A stretch of DNA of 64,000 nt from Mucilaginibacter sp. CSA2-8R (GTDB lineage Bacteria > Bacteroidota > Bacteroidia > Sphingobacteriales > Sphingobacteriaceae). The first letter of the stretch is position 1; each line of letters begins with the position of its first letter. The translations under genes were made by a program, and so were the position numbers. The notes under the pieces are model-generated. The model did no database searches. It was not told the DNA's origin and was given only the letters and a program-made list of their open reading frames with translations. Positions 1 through 8,373 of the stretch are shown here, in pieces. The stretch lies in contig NZ_CP152389.1 in the NCBI RefSeq assembly GCF_038806765.1, positions 2,604,001 through 2,668,000 on the forward strand, in the 5' to 3' direction.

Positions 1-1027
1 GATAGCCAACATCCAGGCTAAAAACAGCGTAAATAACGGCGCAACTTTAGCCGAAGCGATTGTAATACCGACCACTGACGAAACCGGTATAAAAGCGGTA
101 TTTACCATCGGCAGTAAGACCTATACCTTAACCCTGCCAGCTACCACCAAGTTTGAAGCCGGTAAAAAGTATGCCTATGAAGTAGAGTTAAGAGGTGATG
201 CAGGCGACAGCGGCGTTGCGGTTGCTCTAAAAGCTTCTATCCTAAACTGGACAGACGTACCTTCGGGTTCATACTCTTTAGACCAAGGCACTGTGGTAGT
301 TAACCCACCAACGCTGTCGGGTTACATGGAGACACCTCTAATTACCACTAACAGTAACAGCGTTTATGTGTTTCATGAATTTCCGGGCCGTACAGGTGTA
401 AGAAACTACGCCATGCTGTACGATAAACAGCTAAAAATGGCTTACTGGGTAGCCTATCCATTACACAGCTCCTATATGGGCAGCTCGGGCCGTACCGATG
501 CCTGGCAGTTTGATCCGCTGCTGGCACAAAATGTACAACCAGACCTGAGCACATCTTACGGCAATGGTTACGATCGCGGCCATCAAATTCCGAGCGCTGA
601 CCGTACCGCTACATCAGCCCTGAATCAAACTACGTTTTACTACTCTAACATGACGGCACAGGTTTCATCCATGAATCAGGGTATATGGGCTAACCTCGAA
701 AATCAGGTACGCACTTGGAGCGCACAAGGCGACACCCTGTATGTAGTAACCGGCGCCGCTGCACAGTCATCTACCGACCAAACCGTTACTTACAGTAATA
801 AAGGTTCGGCTATACCAAAATACTATTACAAAGTATTAGCGCTTAAAAAAGGAAGTGATTATTATACTATAGGCTTTAAAATTGCCAATGCCATTATTCC
901 GACCACTACTACTTACAACAACTACCGCATGACGGTAAGCGACTTAGAGAAAGAAACCGGGTTTACCTTCTTTCCTAAATTGAGTACACAGGTTAAAAGC
1001 ACTATTGATGCTAACGTTTTTAAATAA
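1..1027 (+). CDS. Fimbrillin-like domain fused to NUC1 DNA/RNA endonuclease (5' truncated)
   Basis: The reading frame is open from base 2 to the stop at 1025-1027, giving 341 visible residues; the start lies outside the window. Residues 1 to about 97 match the C-terminal part of the fimbrillin-like domain of the next gene, including a shared TKFEAGK motif and a VPSGSY motif. Residues from about 105 form a DNA/RNA non-specific endonuclease (NUC1, NucA family) with the DRGH metal-finger motif; its catalytic His is visible residue 194 (bases 581-583), and a downstream Asn and NLE motif follow. The fusion suggests a surface-anchored or exported nuclease that cleaves extracellular nucleic acids. 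The N-terminus, presumably a lipoprotein signal as in the neighbour, cannot be seen. The next gene begins 33 bases downstream, so the two are probably co-transcribed. Confidence 0.88.
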   Translation, partial: IANIQAKNSVNNGATLAEAIVIPTTDETGIKAVFTIGSKTYTLTLPATTKFEAGKKYAYEVELRGDAGDSGVAVALKASILNWTDVPSGSYSLDQGTVVVNPPTLSGYMETPLITTNSNSVYVFHEFPGRTGVRNYAMLYDKQLKMAYWVAYPLHSSYMGSSGRTDAWQFDPLLAQNVQPDLSTSYGNGYDRGHQIPSADRTATSALNQTTFYYSNMTAQVSSMNQGIWANLENQVRTWSAQGDTLYVVTGAAAQSSTDQTVTYSNKGSAIPKYYYKVLALKKGSDYYTIGFKIANAIIPTTTTYNNYRMTVSDLEKETGFTFFPKLSTQVKSTIDANVFK

Positions 1028-1060
1028 TTCAAATCACGCTAAATAACAACAAACTAATAA

Positions 1061-2488
1061 ATGAAAACCCAAAACATCCTGATCGCTACCGCGATGTCGG
1101 TGCTTGCCTTAAGCAGCTCCTGCAAAAAGGACAACAACCACGGCGGCGACCTGCCAACCTCAACCAAGGCAGTAACATTTACGTCGAGCATTAATGGCCA
1201 AATTGTAACCAAAGCGGTTAACAACAAATGGGATGCTAATGATGCCATTGGTGTATTTATGAAAACCGGTACCGGCCTAAGCAACGTGTTGGCGGCTAAC
1301 AAAAGCTACACTACTACAGCTGGCGACGGCGAGTTTAAACCATCGGCCACCGATCAGAACATAAACTATCCTGAAACCGGTTCAGTTGATTTTGTTGCTT
1401 ACTATCCATACAAATCAACGCTTGCCAACAATATTTACCCGGTTGATGTAACCAGCCAAAGCAATCAGCCAGCTATCGATCTGTTGTATTCAAACAATGC
1501 AACCGGCCTGAGCAAAACCAGCACCGTAGCTAATCTTTCGTTCTCTCACCAATTAGCAAAAATTGAGTTTACTGTTAAAAACGGTTACGGCGTTTCTGAC
1601 TTGACTGGCCTGACTGCTGCCTTAAACAGCGTAAACACTAAAGCTGATTTTGATCTGGCTACCGGCACTTTAGCTAACCCGTCGCAACCTGCAGATTTAG
1701 CAGCTAAAGTTACGGCACAAACCGGTTCAGCATTAGCCGAAGCCATCGTATTACCAGTGGCTGATGCCAGCGGTAAACTGGTAACTTTCACTTTGCCATC
1801 TGGTAAATTTACTTTGACCTTACCTGCCAACACTAAATTTGAAGCCGGCAAACGTTATACTTTTGAGATTGAGTTGAGAAACGGCACAGCGCCAACACCA
1901 ATCGCTGTTGCCCTAAAAGCAACCATCACTGATTGGACTACTGTACCTTCTGGCAGCTACACTGTTGGCCAGGATGCCGGTACAGTTACGCCTCCAACCG
2001 GTGTTGAAACTGTATTGTACACTGAGACTTTTGGCACCGGTACCATAATTAGTACTGCCAGACCTAAAGTTGCTGCCTACACTGGCTGGTCTAACCCATC
2101 TTTCACTTTCAGCGAAAGCTTTAACAATGCTGACCTGCGTACAATCGGTACATTCCCGGACAATATACACGTATGGTTACCAGCTACTAAAGATGTTGAT
2201 TTGAAAATTGACAACATCCCAGTAAGCGGTTATACCTCTTTAAAGCTTAAATATGATGTGGCTGCCAACACCACTAACGGTGCTGATGCTAACGTAATTG
2301 CAGTTAAAGTTAACGGTATAACCATACCGGTTCAAAGCCGTACTTTTGCAAAATCAAATGAGTTTTCGACTATTGAGCTAAGTGGTATTACGCCGATGGC
2401 TGTTAACTCTATCGAATTTATTGGCTCGGCTGCTACCAATACAATAGGCTACCGTTTAGATAACGTAATTATTGTTGGTGTAAAATAA
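1061..2488 (+). CDS. Fimbrillin-family (Mfa-like) lipoprotein with C-terminal beta-sandwich module
   Basis: This 475-residue protein begins with a lipoprotein signal peptide ending in LSSSC (Cys21). Residues about 35 to 305 resemble Bacteroidota fimbrillin-like proteins (Mfa-like family): a KAVTFTSS opening, a WDANDAIGVFM strand and a closing ITDWTTVPSGSYTV segment. Residues about 315 to 475 form a separate module opening with VLYTETFG and ending DNVIIVG, like the jelly-roll carbohydrate-binding-type domains appended to Bacteroidota surface proteins. The role is probably cell-surface adhesion or substrate binding; no catalytic motif is visible. The fimbrillin part is paralogous to that of the upstream nuclease fusion. 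A strong terminator follows 22 bases after the stop. Confidence 0.8.
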   Translation: MKTQNILIATAMSVLALSSSCKKDNNHGGDLPTSTKAVTFTSSINGQIVTKAVNNKWDANDAIGVFMKTGTGLSNVLAANKSYTTTAGDGEFKPSATDQNINYPETGSVDFVAYYPYKSTLANNIYPVDVTSQSNQPAIDLLYSNNATGLSKTSTVANLSFSHQLAKIEFTVKNGYGVSDLTGLTAALNSVNTKADFDLATGTLANPSQPADLAAKVTAQTGSALAEAIVLPVADASGKLVTFTLPSGKFTLTLPANTKFEAGKRYTFEIELRNGTAPTPIAVALKATITDWTTVPSGSYTVGQDAGTVTPPTGVETVLYTETFGTGTIISTARPKVAAYTGWSNPSFTFSESFNNADLRTIGTFPDNIHVWLPATKDVDLKIDNIPVSGYTSLKLKYDVAANTTNGADANVIAVKVNGITIPVQSRTFAKSNEFSTIELSGITPMAVNSIEFIGSAATNTIGYRLDNVIIVGVK

Positions 2489-2510
2489 TTAACTTATTTT
2501 TTGTAATGTA

Positions 2511-2547
2511 AAACGCCTGCCCTGGTAAAATGGGGCGGGCGTTTTTT
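2511..2547 (+). terminator. Intrinsic terminator after fimbrillin genes
   Basis: A 12-bp stem (2511-2522 with 2533-2544, one G-T pair) with a 10-base loop runs into six T residues. It closes the transcription unit of the two fimbrillin-type genes, so the downstream inhibitor gene needs its own promoter. Confidence 0.85.
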
Positions 2548-2838
2548 ATGTTGGCAAGCCTTATTAAGATCGACGAAAATTGGTGAGGTAATGGTTATAC
2601 TATTTCAAAAATTAGCGTTTACTCGCTAGTATTTTAACCTGCAATAATTACTTTAGCTCAGTAATTCGATGGTTCAACTTTTACCGTCGGATACGATCAA
2701 CTTAACCTTATGCAAGCTTTGTATGCGTTTCAACTAGTCTTAGGTATATCTGGTTATCACAAAACAGAAAGACCGGTATTTGCGCCTGAAGCAAACATTT
2801 TTGTTCAGGATACCTTAAAGAAAAAGAACTTAACACTG
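2548..2838. other. Intergenic stretch before the inhibitor gene
   Basis: After the terminator there is no convincing gene. The frame of the inhibitor is open from 2710, but its 43 extra N-terminal residues have no family support, so I treat this as untranslated leader. No clear TAnnTTTG promoter box was found. Confidence 0.45.
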
Positions 2839-3219
2839 ATGAGTACCCAAAGTAACCTGGAACAGGCCGCCAATGGCCTGCTAATGATGAGCGAATCGGA
2901 TTATCCCTTCGAATATTTTGCAACAGACGACACTACCATTAATGAGTCTCTGCTGCTTAAGCTGGCCGATAAACCCCAGGGTACCCTGATTGAAAAAACA
3001 ACCGTTGAGCATTTGTTTCGTAACATGGCCGACCCAAACTCTCCGTCGGTCAAAGCTGAAACTTCAGCACGTTTCCGTGAGTTTATAGAGTCTCTTAAAA
3101 ATGAACTAACAGAAATAGCGGTTTATCGCGTGGGCGAAATCCAGATTCAGGTATTTATTATTGGTATTAATATTCATGGTACCGTAAGCGGTATGCGGAC
3201 TTTGCTCATTGAAACTTGA
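2839..3219 (+). CDS. nuiA: NuiA-type nuclease inhibitor
   Basis: This is a 126-residue cytoplasmic-type protein with no signal peptide. It matches the Anabaena nuclease A inhibitor NuiA from end to end: an N-terminal helix followed by MSESDYPFEYF (NuiA has SESEYPFE), a YRVGEIQIQVFIIG strand pair (NuiA: YRLGEVELDVYVIG) and a C-terminal Glu-Thr. In the known NucA-NuiA complex the inhibitor reaches the catalytic metal, with the C-terminal Thr and an acidic residue implicated; both features are conserved here. The start at 2839 was chosen because family homology begins there; an earlier in-frame ATG at 2710 would add 43 unrelated residues. NuiA targets NUC1 nucleases, and a NUC1 fusion lies 1.8 kb upstream. 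It may protect the cytoplasm before export of that nuclease and of the second one at 52.3 kb. Confidence 0.85.
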   Translation: MSTQSNLEQAANGLLMMSESDYPFEYFATDDTTINESLLLKLADKPQGTLIEKTTVEHLFRNMADPNSPSVKAETSARFREFIESLKNELTEIAVYRVGEIQIQVFIIGINIHGTVSGMRTLLIET

Positions 3220-3766
3220 TTAGCCTAAAAATACAGAACCGTTTTCCTTTGCCGAGAGGCCTGCCTATAAGATTGTAATCGCTTTTTACAACTTGTCTGC
3301 GTCGGTTAAAATAGTGCCTTGTACGCCTTGGTGCAAAGGCGTTATAGCACAAATATACTGTGCTGTAAATACTGCACGCAGCACTTGATCGCGTTTAAAG
3401 TGGATACGGGTAGAATTACATGGTACAAATCGATATTGCCGTAAGCTTGTGTCTCAATCAATTTCCATTCTTAAAAAGATACCCATCACAGGCAATTTGT
3501 ATTAATTGTCGGTACATAGCTGCTGCAGTCAGAGTTTAGGTTCAATGTTAGTCTACCGTAAATATCGGCGATTAATTATTTGAGTCAAGGTATAGTTTGT
3601 TAAACGGCTAAATGTGCTGTATTATAAAAAGCTTACGTTTACCTTTTATATTTGAATGGGAAAACAAGTTATGCATAATAAATCAACCTGAAGTGGGTAG
3701 ATAAATTGTACCTTTTACTACAAGAATATTTTATCAAAAACTTGCTCAGGAGTAAGAAAGTTAATA
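3220..3766. other. Long intergenic region without an intact gene
   Basis: About 550 bases carry no intact gene. The only structure noted is a possible decayed reading frame on the minus strand (listed separately) and AT-rich sequence leading into the histidine-kinase promoter. Confidence 0.5.
3286..3517 (-). pseudogene. Possible decayed coding remnant
   Basis: On the minus strand, an ATG at 3517 opens a short frame beginning MYRQLIQIACDG that stops quickly. Two other frames then continue in protein-like fashion, one containing IETQAYGNIDLYHV and one containing RDQVLRAVFTAQY and ending TDADKL before a stop at 3286-3288. No single frame spans the region, so if it is real it carries at least two frameshifts. 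I do not recognise a family, and chance open frames are a real alternative. Confidence 0.2.
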
Positions 3767-3799
3767 TTGTAAACAAGGAACTTTAGTTGTATATTTTTG
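3767..3799 (+). promoter_or_regulatory. Putative Bacteroidota promoter for the PAS histidine kinase
   Basis: A TATTTTTG box at 3792-3799 fits the TAnnTTTG -7 consensus. A TTG at 3767-3769 lies 22 bases upstream, close to the usual -33 spacing. Transcription would start near 3805, leaving a leader of about 13 bases before the TTG start codon. Confidence 0.45.
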
Positions 3800-3817
3800 C
3801 TCTTTAATTAAGCACAA

Positions 3818-5821
3818 TTGGAAACTCAAAAATCAAGCCGACTGGACGACCGCGCCTTATTGGAAATCCTGTCGCTATCTCAGAATGCCACCGCAATATA
3901 CACCGGCGATGACATCATCATTGAGATGGCTAACGATAAAATGATTAGCTTTTGGGGAAAAGATCGTAGTGTGATAGGCAAATCGCTATTGGAAGCTGTG
4001 CCTGAACTCCGTGGTCAGGAATTTTTCGGCATCCTGCAGCAAGTATGGCGTAGTGGTACAACTTACGAGGGTCGCAGCGCCGCTGCAAGTTTGAACACAC
4101 GTGGTGTTTTAGAAACTTTTTACTTCGACTTTACTTACCAGGCAGTTAAACGGGCGGATGGTTCTATGCTTTGCATATTGCACACGGCTACCGACGTCAC
4201 CGAACAAGTGTTTGGCCGTAAGCAATTACAAGAGAAAGAGGAAGAAGTAAGTACGCTGAACAGGCATCTCAACGACGCCAACAACGAGCTGAAAGCTGTA
4301 GCCGCTGAAGCGCAGGCCAGCAACAGTGAGCTTTTGCGTACGCAGGAGAACATGTTGCAACTGAATGCGCGGGTATCTTTAAGCGAATCTATTTTTAGAA
4401 GTTTTTTTGAGCAAGCTGCCCTGGGTATTGCTTGGTTCAATGGGCCGAACCAGGTGATCGAAGCTGTTAACGAACCTTTATTAAAAATATGGGACCGAAA
4501 TTTAGATGAGGTTTTAGGTAAGCCACACCGCGAAGCCAGACCCGAATTGGAAGATCAACCTGTTTTTGATTTGCTGGATGCTGTTTATCAAACCGGTGTA
4601 CCCAAAGTTAATAATGAGATGCGCCTGTTTTTGAAAAGCGGTGATACTTTACGCGAAGTATATGTAAACTCCGTTTACTCGCCTATCATTGATACTAACG
4701 GAACAGTGACCGGTGTTTTAGCCACTGTAGACGATGTAACAGATCGGGTTAAAGAACGCCGGCAAAAAGAATTTTTACAAGAGCAGTTAAGGGTTACTAT
4801 AGAGTCTGCCGAGTTGGGTACTTGGTATTTTGATGGTAAAACCAATGAGTTGGTTGCATCGCCCCGGGTGAAAGAACTGTTTGGCTTTTATGCCGATGAA
4901 CCAATGACTTTGGACCAGGCCGTCGCTCAGATACAGGAAGATTATCGCGACTTAGTGACAGCTGCTATGGATGCCACGGTTCAACGTAACAAAATTTATG
5001 ATGTAGAGTATCCTATAGTGGGGTACCACGATGGTAATACTCGTTGGGTAAAAGCATTTGGGAAGTTGTATTATGCGGGAGATGGTAGTTCACCTCAATT
5101 TTCGGGTGTGTTGATTGATATCACTAATCGTAAAAATGAAGAGAACCGTAAAAATGACTTTATAGCTATTGTTAGCCATGAGCTGAAAACACCGCTTACC
5201 ACAGCCAAAGGCTTTACACAATTACTGCGGGCTAAAGCTCATAAAGCCAATGACGCTTTTTTATCAGGCAGCCTTTTAAAAATCGAGCAACAAATTGAAA
5301 AAATGACCATGCTCATTAAAAGCTTTTTGGATGTTGCCAGGTTAGAAGCCGGTAAAATACAGCTGAACATGCAGCCGTTTGAAATAAGTGAGTTATTAGC
5401 CGAATGTGTTGCCGAGGCTAAGTCGCTGTCACAACATCATCAGCTAACTATAACACATGCAGATGTTGTTACCGTGAATGCCGATAAAGACAAGATTGCA
5501 CAGGTGGTATCTAACTTGTTAAGCAATGCCATAAAGTATTCGCCGAAAGGAAAGCTGGTGGAGATCACGTGTACTCAAGCTGCAGGCTATTTGGAGGTAC
5601 GTGTGCGCGACGAAGGTATGGGCGTTAAGCCGCAAGACCAAGCCCATTTATTTGACAGGTTTTATCGTGTCGAAAATAAACACACGTTAACCATCTCAGG
5701 CTTTGGTATCGGTTTGTATTTGTGCGCCGAAATTATTCATATGCACAAAGGACAGATAGGATTGGAAAGCAAAATAGGCGAGGGGTCTACGTTTTACTTC
5801 ACGTTACCGTTGGATGCTTAA
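3818..5821 (+). CDS. PAS-domain sensor histidine kinase
   Basis: This 667-residue protein has no signal peptide or membrane helix, so it is probably a cytoplasmic sensor. It has three PAS domains (about 12-130, 195-310 and 325-435), the first two linked by a coiled coil (about 135-190). A HisKA domain follows with the phospho-acceptor His454 in SHELKTP. The HATPase domain has the N box (NLLSNAIKYS), a DEGMG G1 box, an FDRFYRV F box and a GFGIGLYL G2 box, so it looks catalytically complete. The start is TTG at 3818, supported by the promoter position; the next Met is inside the first PAS domain. No response regulator is adjacent, so it is an orphan kinase and its signal is unknown. Confidence 0.88.
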   Translation: METQKSSRLDDRALLEILSLSQNATAIYTGDDIIIEMANDKMISFWGKDRSVIGKSLLEAVPELRGQEFFGILQQVWRSGTTYEGRSAAASLNTRGVLETFYFDFTYQAVKRADGSMLCILHTATDVTEQVFGRKQLQEKEEEVSTLNRHLNDANNELKAVAAEAQASNSELLRTQENMLQLNARVSLSESIFRSFFEQAALGIAWFNGPNQVIEAVNEPLLKIWDRNLDEVLGKPHREARPELEDQPVFDLLDAVYQTGVPKVNNEMRLFLKSGDTLREVYVNSVYSPIIDTNGTVTGVLATVDDVTDRVKERRQKEFLQEQLRVTIESAELGTWYFDGKTNELVASPRVKELFGFYADEPMTLDQAVAQIQEDYRDLVTAAMDATVQRNKIYDVEYPIVGYHDGNTRWVKAFGKLYYAGDGSSPQFSGVLIDITNRKNEENRKNDFIAIVSHELKTPLTTAKGFTQLLRAKAHKANDAFLSGSLLKIEQQIEKMTMLIKSFLDVARLEAGKIQLNMQPFEISELLAECVAEAKSLSQHHQLTITHADVVTVNADKDKIAQVVSNLLSNAIKYSPKGKLVEITCTQAAGYLEVRVRDEGMGVKPQDQAHLFDRFYRVENKHTLTISGFGIGLYLCAEIIHMHKGQIGLESKIGEGSTFYFTLPLDA

Positions 5822-5876
5822 CGTAGCGAATAGAATTTATTACTTGTTGCATCTAACAAACAACCTTCATACAATT

Positions 5877-5908
5877 AAAAAAAGCACCTGCCGGTTAAGA
5901 CAAGTGCT
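5877..5908 (-). terminator. Terminator of the cold-shock-domain gene
   Basis: On the minus strand a 5-bp AGCAC/GTGCT stem (5908-5904 with 5887-5883) runs into seven T residues. The stem is short, so strength is uncertain. Confidence 0.5.
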
Positions 5909-5937
5909 CGTTTATTTTAATTGTCAAAAATAATTGA

Positions 5938-6393
5938 CTATTTAGCTTTCTTTTTCACTTTAACAGCGGTTAAACCTTTAGGTCCGCGTTCAATTTCGAA
6001 AGTAACTTTATCACCTTCTTTAATTGGTTCGCTTAGTGCATTGATGTGCACAAAAACGCTTTCCTGTGATTGCAAATCGCGGATAAAACCGTAGCCTTTT
6101 GAGTCGTTGAAAAACGAAACTGAACCGTTTCTCTCAATTTCTTCTACAATGTCTTCTTGCTTAGGTACGCCTATCTGGATATCATCGACAGATATCTTAC
6201 GTTTTTTTGATGGATCTGGTGGTGTAGACGTGATGTTACCATCTTCGTCAACATAAGCCATCATATCGTCCAGGCCTTTACCCTTAGCTGTGTTGCTCTT
6301 ACGGTCTTCGGCCTTTTCTTTTTTGTCTAATTGTTTTTTGGCCTTTTTCTTTTCCCGCTCTTTTTTGCTAAATGTCTCTGTGGATCTACCCAT
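5938..6393 (-). CDS. Cold-shock-domain RNA-binding protein with basic N-terminal extension
   Basis: This 151-residue protein has a C-terminal cold-shock domain (about 86-148) with the RNP1 motif KGYGFIRD and RNP2 motif VFVHI, which bind single-stranded nucleic acid. The first 45 residues are very Lys/Glu-rich (a KKEREKKKAKK stretch) and probably form a charged helix. The layout is common in Bacteroidota and is about twice the length of E. coli CspA. A role as RNA chaperone is likely. Its leader contains two inverted repeats (6414-6439 and 6451-6474) that could give structure to the 5' UTR, as in other cold-shock mRNAs; this is inference. Confidence 0.85.
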   Translation of the reverse strand: MGRSTETFSKKEREKKKAKKQLDKKEKAEDRKSNTAKGKGLDDMMAYVDEDGNITSTPPDPSKKRKISVDDIQIGVPKQEDIVEEIERNGSVSFFNDSKGYGFIRDLQSQESVFVHINALSEPIKEGDKVTFEIERGPKGLTAVKVKKKAK

Positions 6394-6934
6394 ATATTAT
6401 TTAATTGTTATACCCGGCAGTTTATGCTTTTTAAGCCGGTAGTTATTTTCGACCATCAAGTTTAATTGACGGTCTGCTTTTGTGTAAAGTTACTAAATTT
6501 TTACTGGTAACGTACAAACATCTTTTGAAGTGTACGTAACCTTTGTAAATTGTTATTCTGCTTACGAAGGCTGCTTAACAGCAGGCTTTAATTAACTGAG
6601 ATAGTTTAAAACCGACTCGTTTGTATACTAAACAGCGTTAAGAAAACTGATTTATTTTGTCTGAAAAAAGTACTCTCAGAACATTTCGCGTCAAGCCCAG
6701 ATGCCTTCTCTTTTCGAATAAGTTTAAAGGTACAAAAAATAGACGATATATTTTTCTATTGATAAAAGTATTTGTCATTGTGTTGAAAGATTGCTTAACA
6801 ATGATTAAAACTTATTTTAACGTTATTTCATTTTCAGGATTGGTAGAAAGGCATAACATGCCATCCATCAAAAGCCTGTAGCTTCGCTTAATTACCATTA
6901 AGCTTTAATAAATTTTTATTTGATTTTTGTTGCA
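6394..6934. other. Divergent intergenic region with structured leader of the cold-shock gene
   Basis: About 540 bases separate the divergent cold-shock gene and SPFH operon. On the cold-shock side there are two inverted repeats: CCGGC/GCCGG at 6414-6418 and 6435-6439, and a 9-bp arm pair with one mismatch at 6451-6459 and 6466-6474. A frame at 6657-6881 is low-complexity, AT-rich and matches nothing I know, so I do not call it a gene. Confidence 0.45.
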
Positions 6935-6995
6935 GAGGTGATATATGATTTAAAGTGATATCTTTATGATATCACTTTAAATCATATATCACTTC
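6935..6995 (+). repeat. 28-bp near-perfect hairpin abutting the SPFH start codon
   Basis: Arms 6938-6962 and 6968-6992 are perfect 25-base inverted repeats around the loop TTTAT. Three further positions pair outward (one as G-T), giving a 28-bp stem that ends one base before the ATG at 6997. Each arm contains two copies of GTGATAT (6938 and 6955 in the left arm) spaced 17 bases apart, so the element holds four half-site-like repeats in two-fold symmetry. It could be an operator for the ribbon-helix-helix protein of the operon, an RNA hairpin that blocks initiation, or both. Confidence 0.9.
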
Positions 6996-6996
6996 T

Positions 6997-7854
6997 ATGG
7001 AAACTGAAAAAACTACCAATCCGCCATCTGGTTACGGCGCATTCATTTTGTTTTTGGCACTGCTTGCCTTAGCCATTTATTTAGGTGTTGCGCAGCAATT
7101 TGCCATTTGTGCCATACTTTGCTTTGTTAATTTTTTTCTGGTGCTGCCAGGTCTTATCATCGTAAATCCTAACGAGTCGAAGGTGCTTACACTGTTTGGC
7201 AAATATGTAGGCACAGTAAAGAAGGATGGCTTTTTTTGGGTGAATCCTTTTACTATTAAGAAGAAGCTATCACTTAAAGCTTTTAATTTAAACGGGCAGC
7301 AACTGAAAGTGAACGATAAAATGGGTAGCCCCATAGAAATTGCGGCTGTGATTGTGTGGCAAGTAAAAGATACGGCTAAAGCAGTATTTGCTGTAGAGGA
7401 TTACATTCAATATGTAAACATACAAAGTGAAGCGGCTGTACGCCACTTGGCCAATACGTTTGCATATGACCATTTGGAGGACGAAACGGCTCAGGTTACT
7501 TTACGTGACGGTGCCGAGCAAGTAAGTCTGATGCTAGAGCAGGAATTAAATGCCCGGCTTGACCGCGCCGGAATCGAAGTAGTCGAAGCCCGGATATCGC
7601 ATTTGGCTTATGCGCCCGAAATTGCCAACGCTATGCTGCAAAGACAACAAGCCTCTGCTATTATTGCAGCGCGTAAGCAAATTGTAGAAGGTGCTGTGGG
7701 CATGGTTGAAATGGCTTTATCGCGCCTATCTGAAAAAAATATTGTGGAGCTGGATGAAGAACGCAAGGCGGCCATGGTAAGTAATTTGCTTGTGGTGTTG
7801 TGCGGCGAAAAGGCGGTGTCGCCGGTAGTCAATACAGGTACTTTATATCATTAA
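6997..7854 (+). CDS. SPFH (band 7/stomatin-like) membrane protein
   Basis: This 285-residue protein has two hydrophobic segments near the N-terminus (about 14-31 and 34-55). An SPFH domain follows from about 58 to 215 (opening [18 protein letters not shown], then [15 protein letters not shown] and [18 protein letters not shown]). The C-terminal helical part has [17 protein letters not shown] proteins oligomerise on membranes and organise membrane domains or control associated proteases; the substrate here is unknown. It heads a three-gene operon with an unknown protein 3 bases downstream and a small ribbon-helix-helix protein. The start codon sits directly behind a long hairpin, which should affect initiation. 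Confidence 0.85.
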   Translation: METEKTTNPPSGYGAFILFLALLALAIYLGVAQQFAICAILCFVNFFLVLPGLIIVNPNESKVLTLFGKYVGTVKKDGFFWVNPFTIKKKLSLKAFNLNGQQLKVNDKMGSPIEIAAVIVWQVKDTAKAVFAVEDYIQYVNIQSEAAVRHLANTFAYDHLEDETAQVTLRDGAEQVSLMLEQELNARLDRAGIEVVEARISHLAYAPEIANAMLQRQQASAIIAARKQIVEGAVGMVEMALSRLSEKNIVELDEERKAAMVSNLLVVLCGEKAVSPVVNTGTLYH

Positions 7855-7857
7855 ACT

Positions 7858-8370
7858 ATGAGCTACTACAGACCTATAGAAGCGTTGTTGACTAACGAAA
7901 TTATTTTAAAGCGCGAAGGTTTCTGGCGACCCGTGTATCAGTTTACCGACGGACAATACAGCTACGGTTTACTCAGGCATGAGGGTTTTTGGCGCACAAA
8001 AGTCATTATGGAAACCGCCAACCAAAATTGGATTACCGACGGTAATAAATGGAAAAAACGAGCAGTTAAAAATGAAAAGGGTGAAGAACTGGCGACCTTA
8101 AGCCATAATTTTTGGGGTACTAAGATTACTTTTACGGCTAACGATGGATTTACAGCCACTTTTGAGAAACCATCTGTTTGGAGGGGCTTAACCGTTTGGA
8201 AAGCCGCTGCCGGCATAACTTTGCTTAGCATCGAACCCCGGCTATTTAAAACGCCGTCAATCAAGGTCAATCCAGAGGCCAAATCGAATAAATGGATTTT
8301 GATGCTGGCATTTTTAGCTTTAGAATTAAGTTTAGAAGCGCAAAAACGTGCTGCTGCAGCATCTACCTAA
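7858..8370 (+). CDS. Unknown protein of the SPFH operon
   Basis: I do not recognise a family for this 170-residue protein. It is rich in aromatic residues and in short beta-strand-like segments. An EGFWR motif appears twice (about residues 21 and 41) and FWGTKITFT is similar in character, suggesting a repeated beta unit somewhat like tubby/LURP-type barrels; that resemblance is only by eye. A moderately hydrophobic segment near residues 146-158 (WILMLAFLALEL) could be a membrane anchor. It lies 3 bases after the SPFH gene and 3 bases before the ribbon-helix-helix gene, so the three are very likely translated from one mRNA. Confidence 0.75.
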   Translation: MSYYRPIEALLTNEIILKREGFWRPVYQFTDGQYSYGLLRHEGFWRTKVIMETANQNWITDGNKWKKRAVKNEKGEELATLSHNFWGTKITFTANDGFTATFEKPSVWRGLTVWKAAAGITLLSIEPRLFKTPSIKVNPEAKSNKWILMLAFLALELSLEAQKRAAAAST

Positions 8371-8373
8371 GTT

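Noticed and set aside
2710..2838. Extra 43 residues at the N-terminus of the nuclease inhibitor
   Set aside because: Similarity to NuiA begins only at 2839, so the upstream ATG is probably not used.
6657..6881. 74-residue open frame upstream of the SPFH operon
   Set aside because: AT-rich, no family resemblance, runs through the region that should hold the operon promoter.
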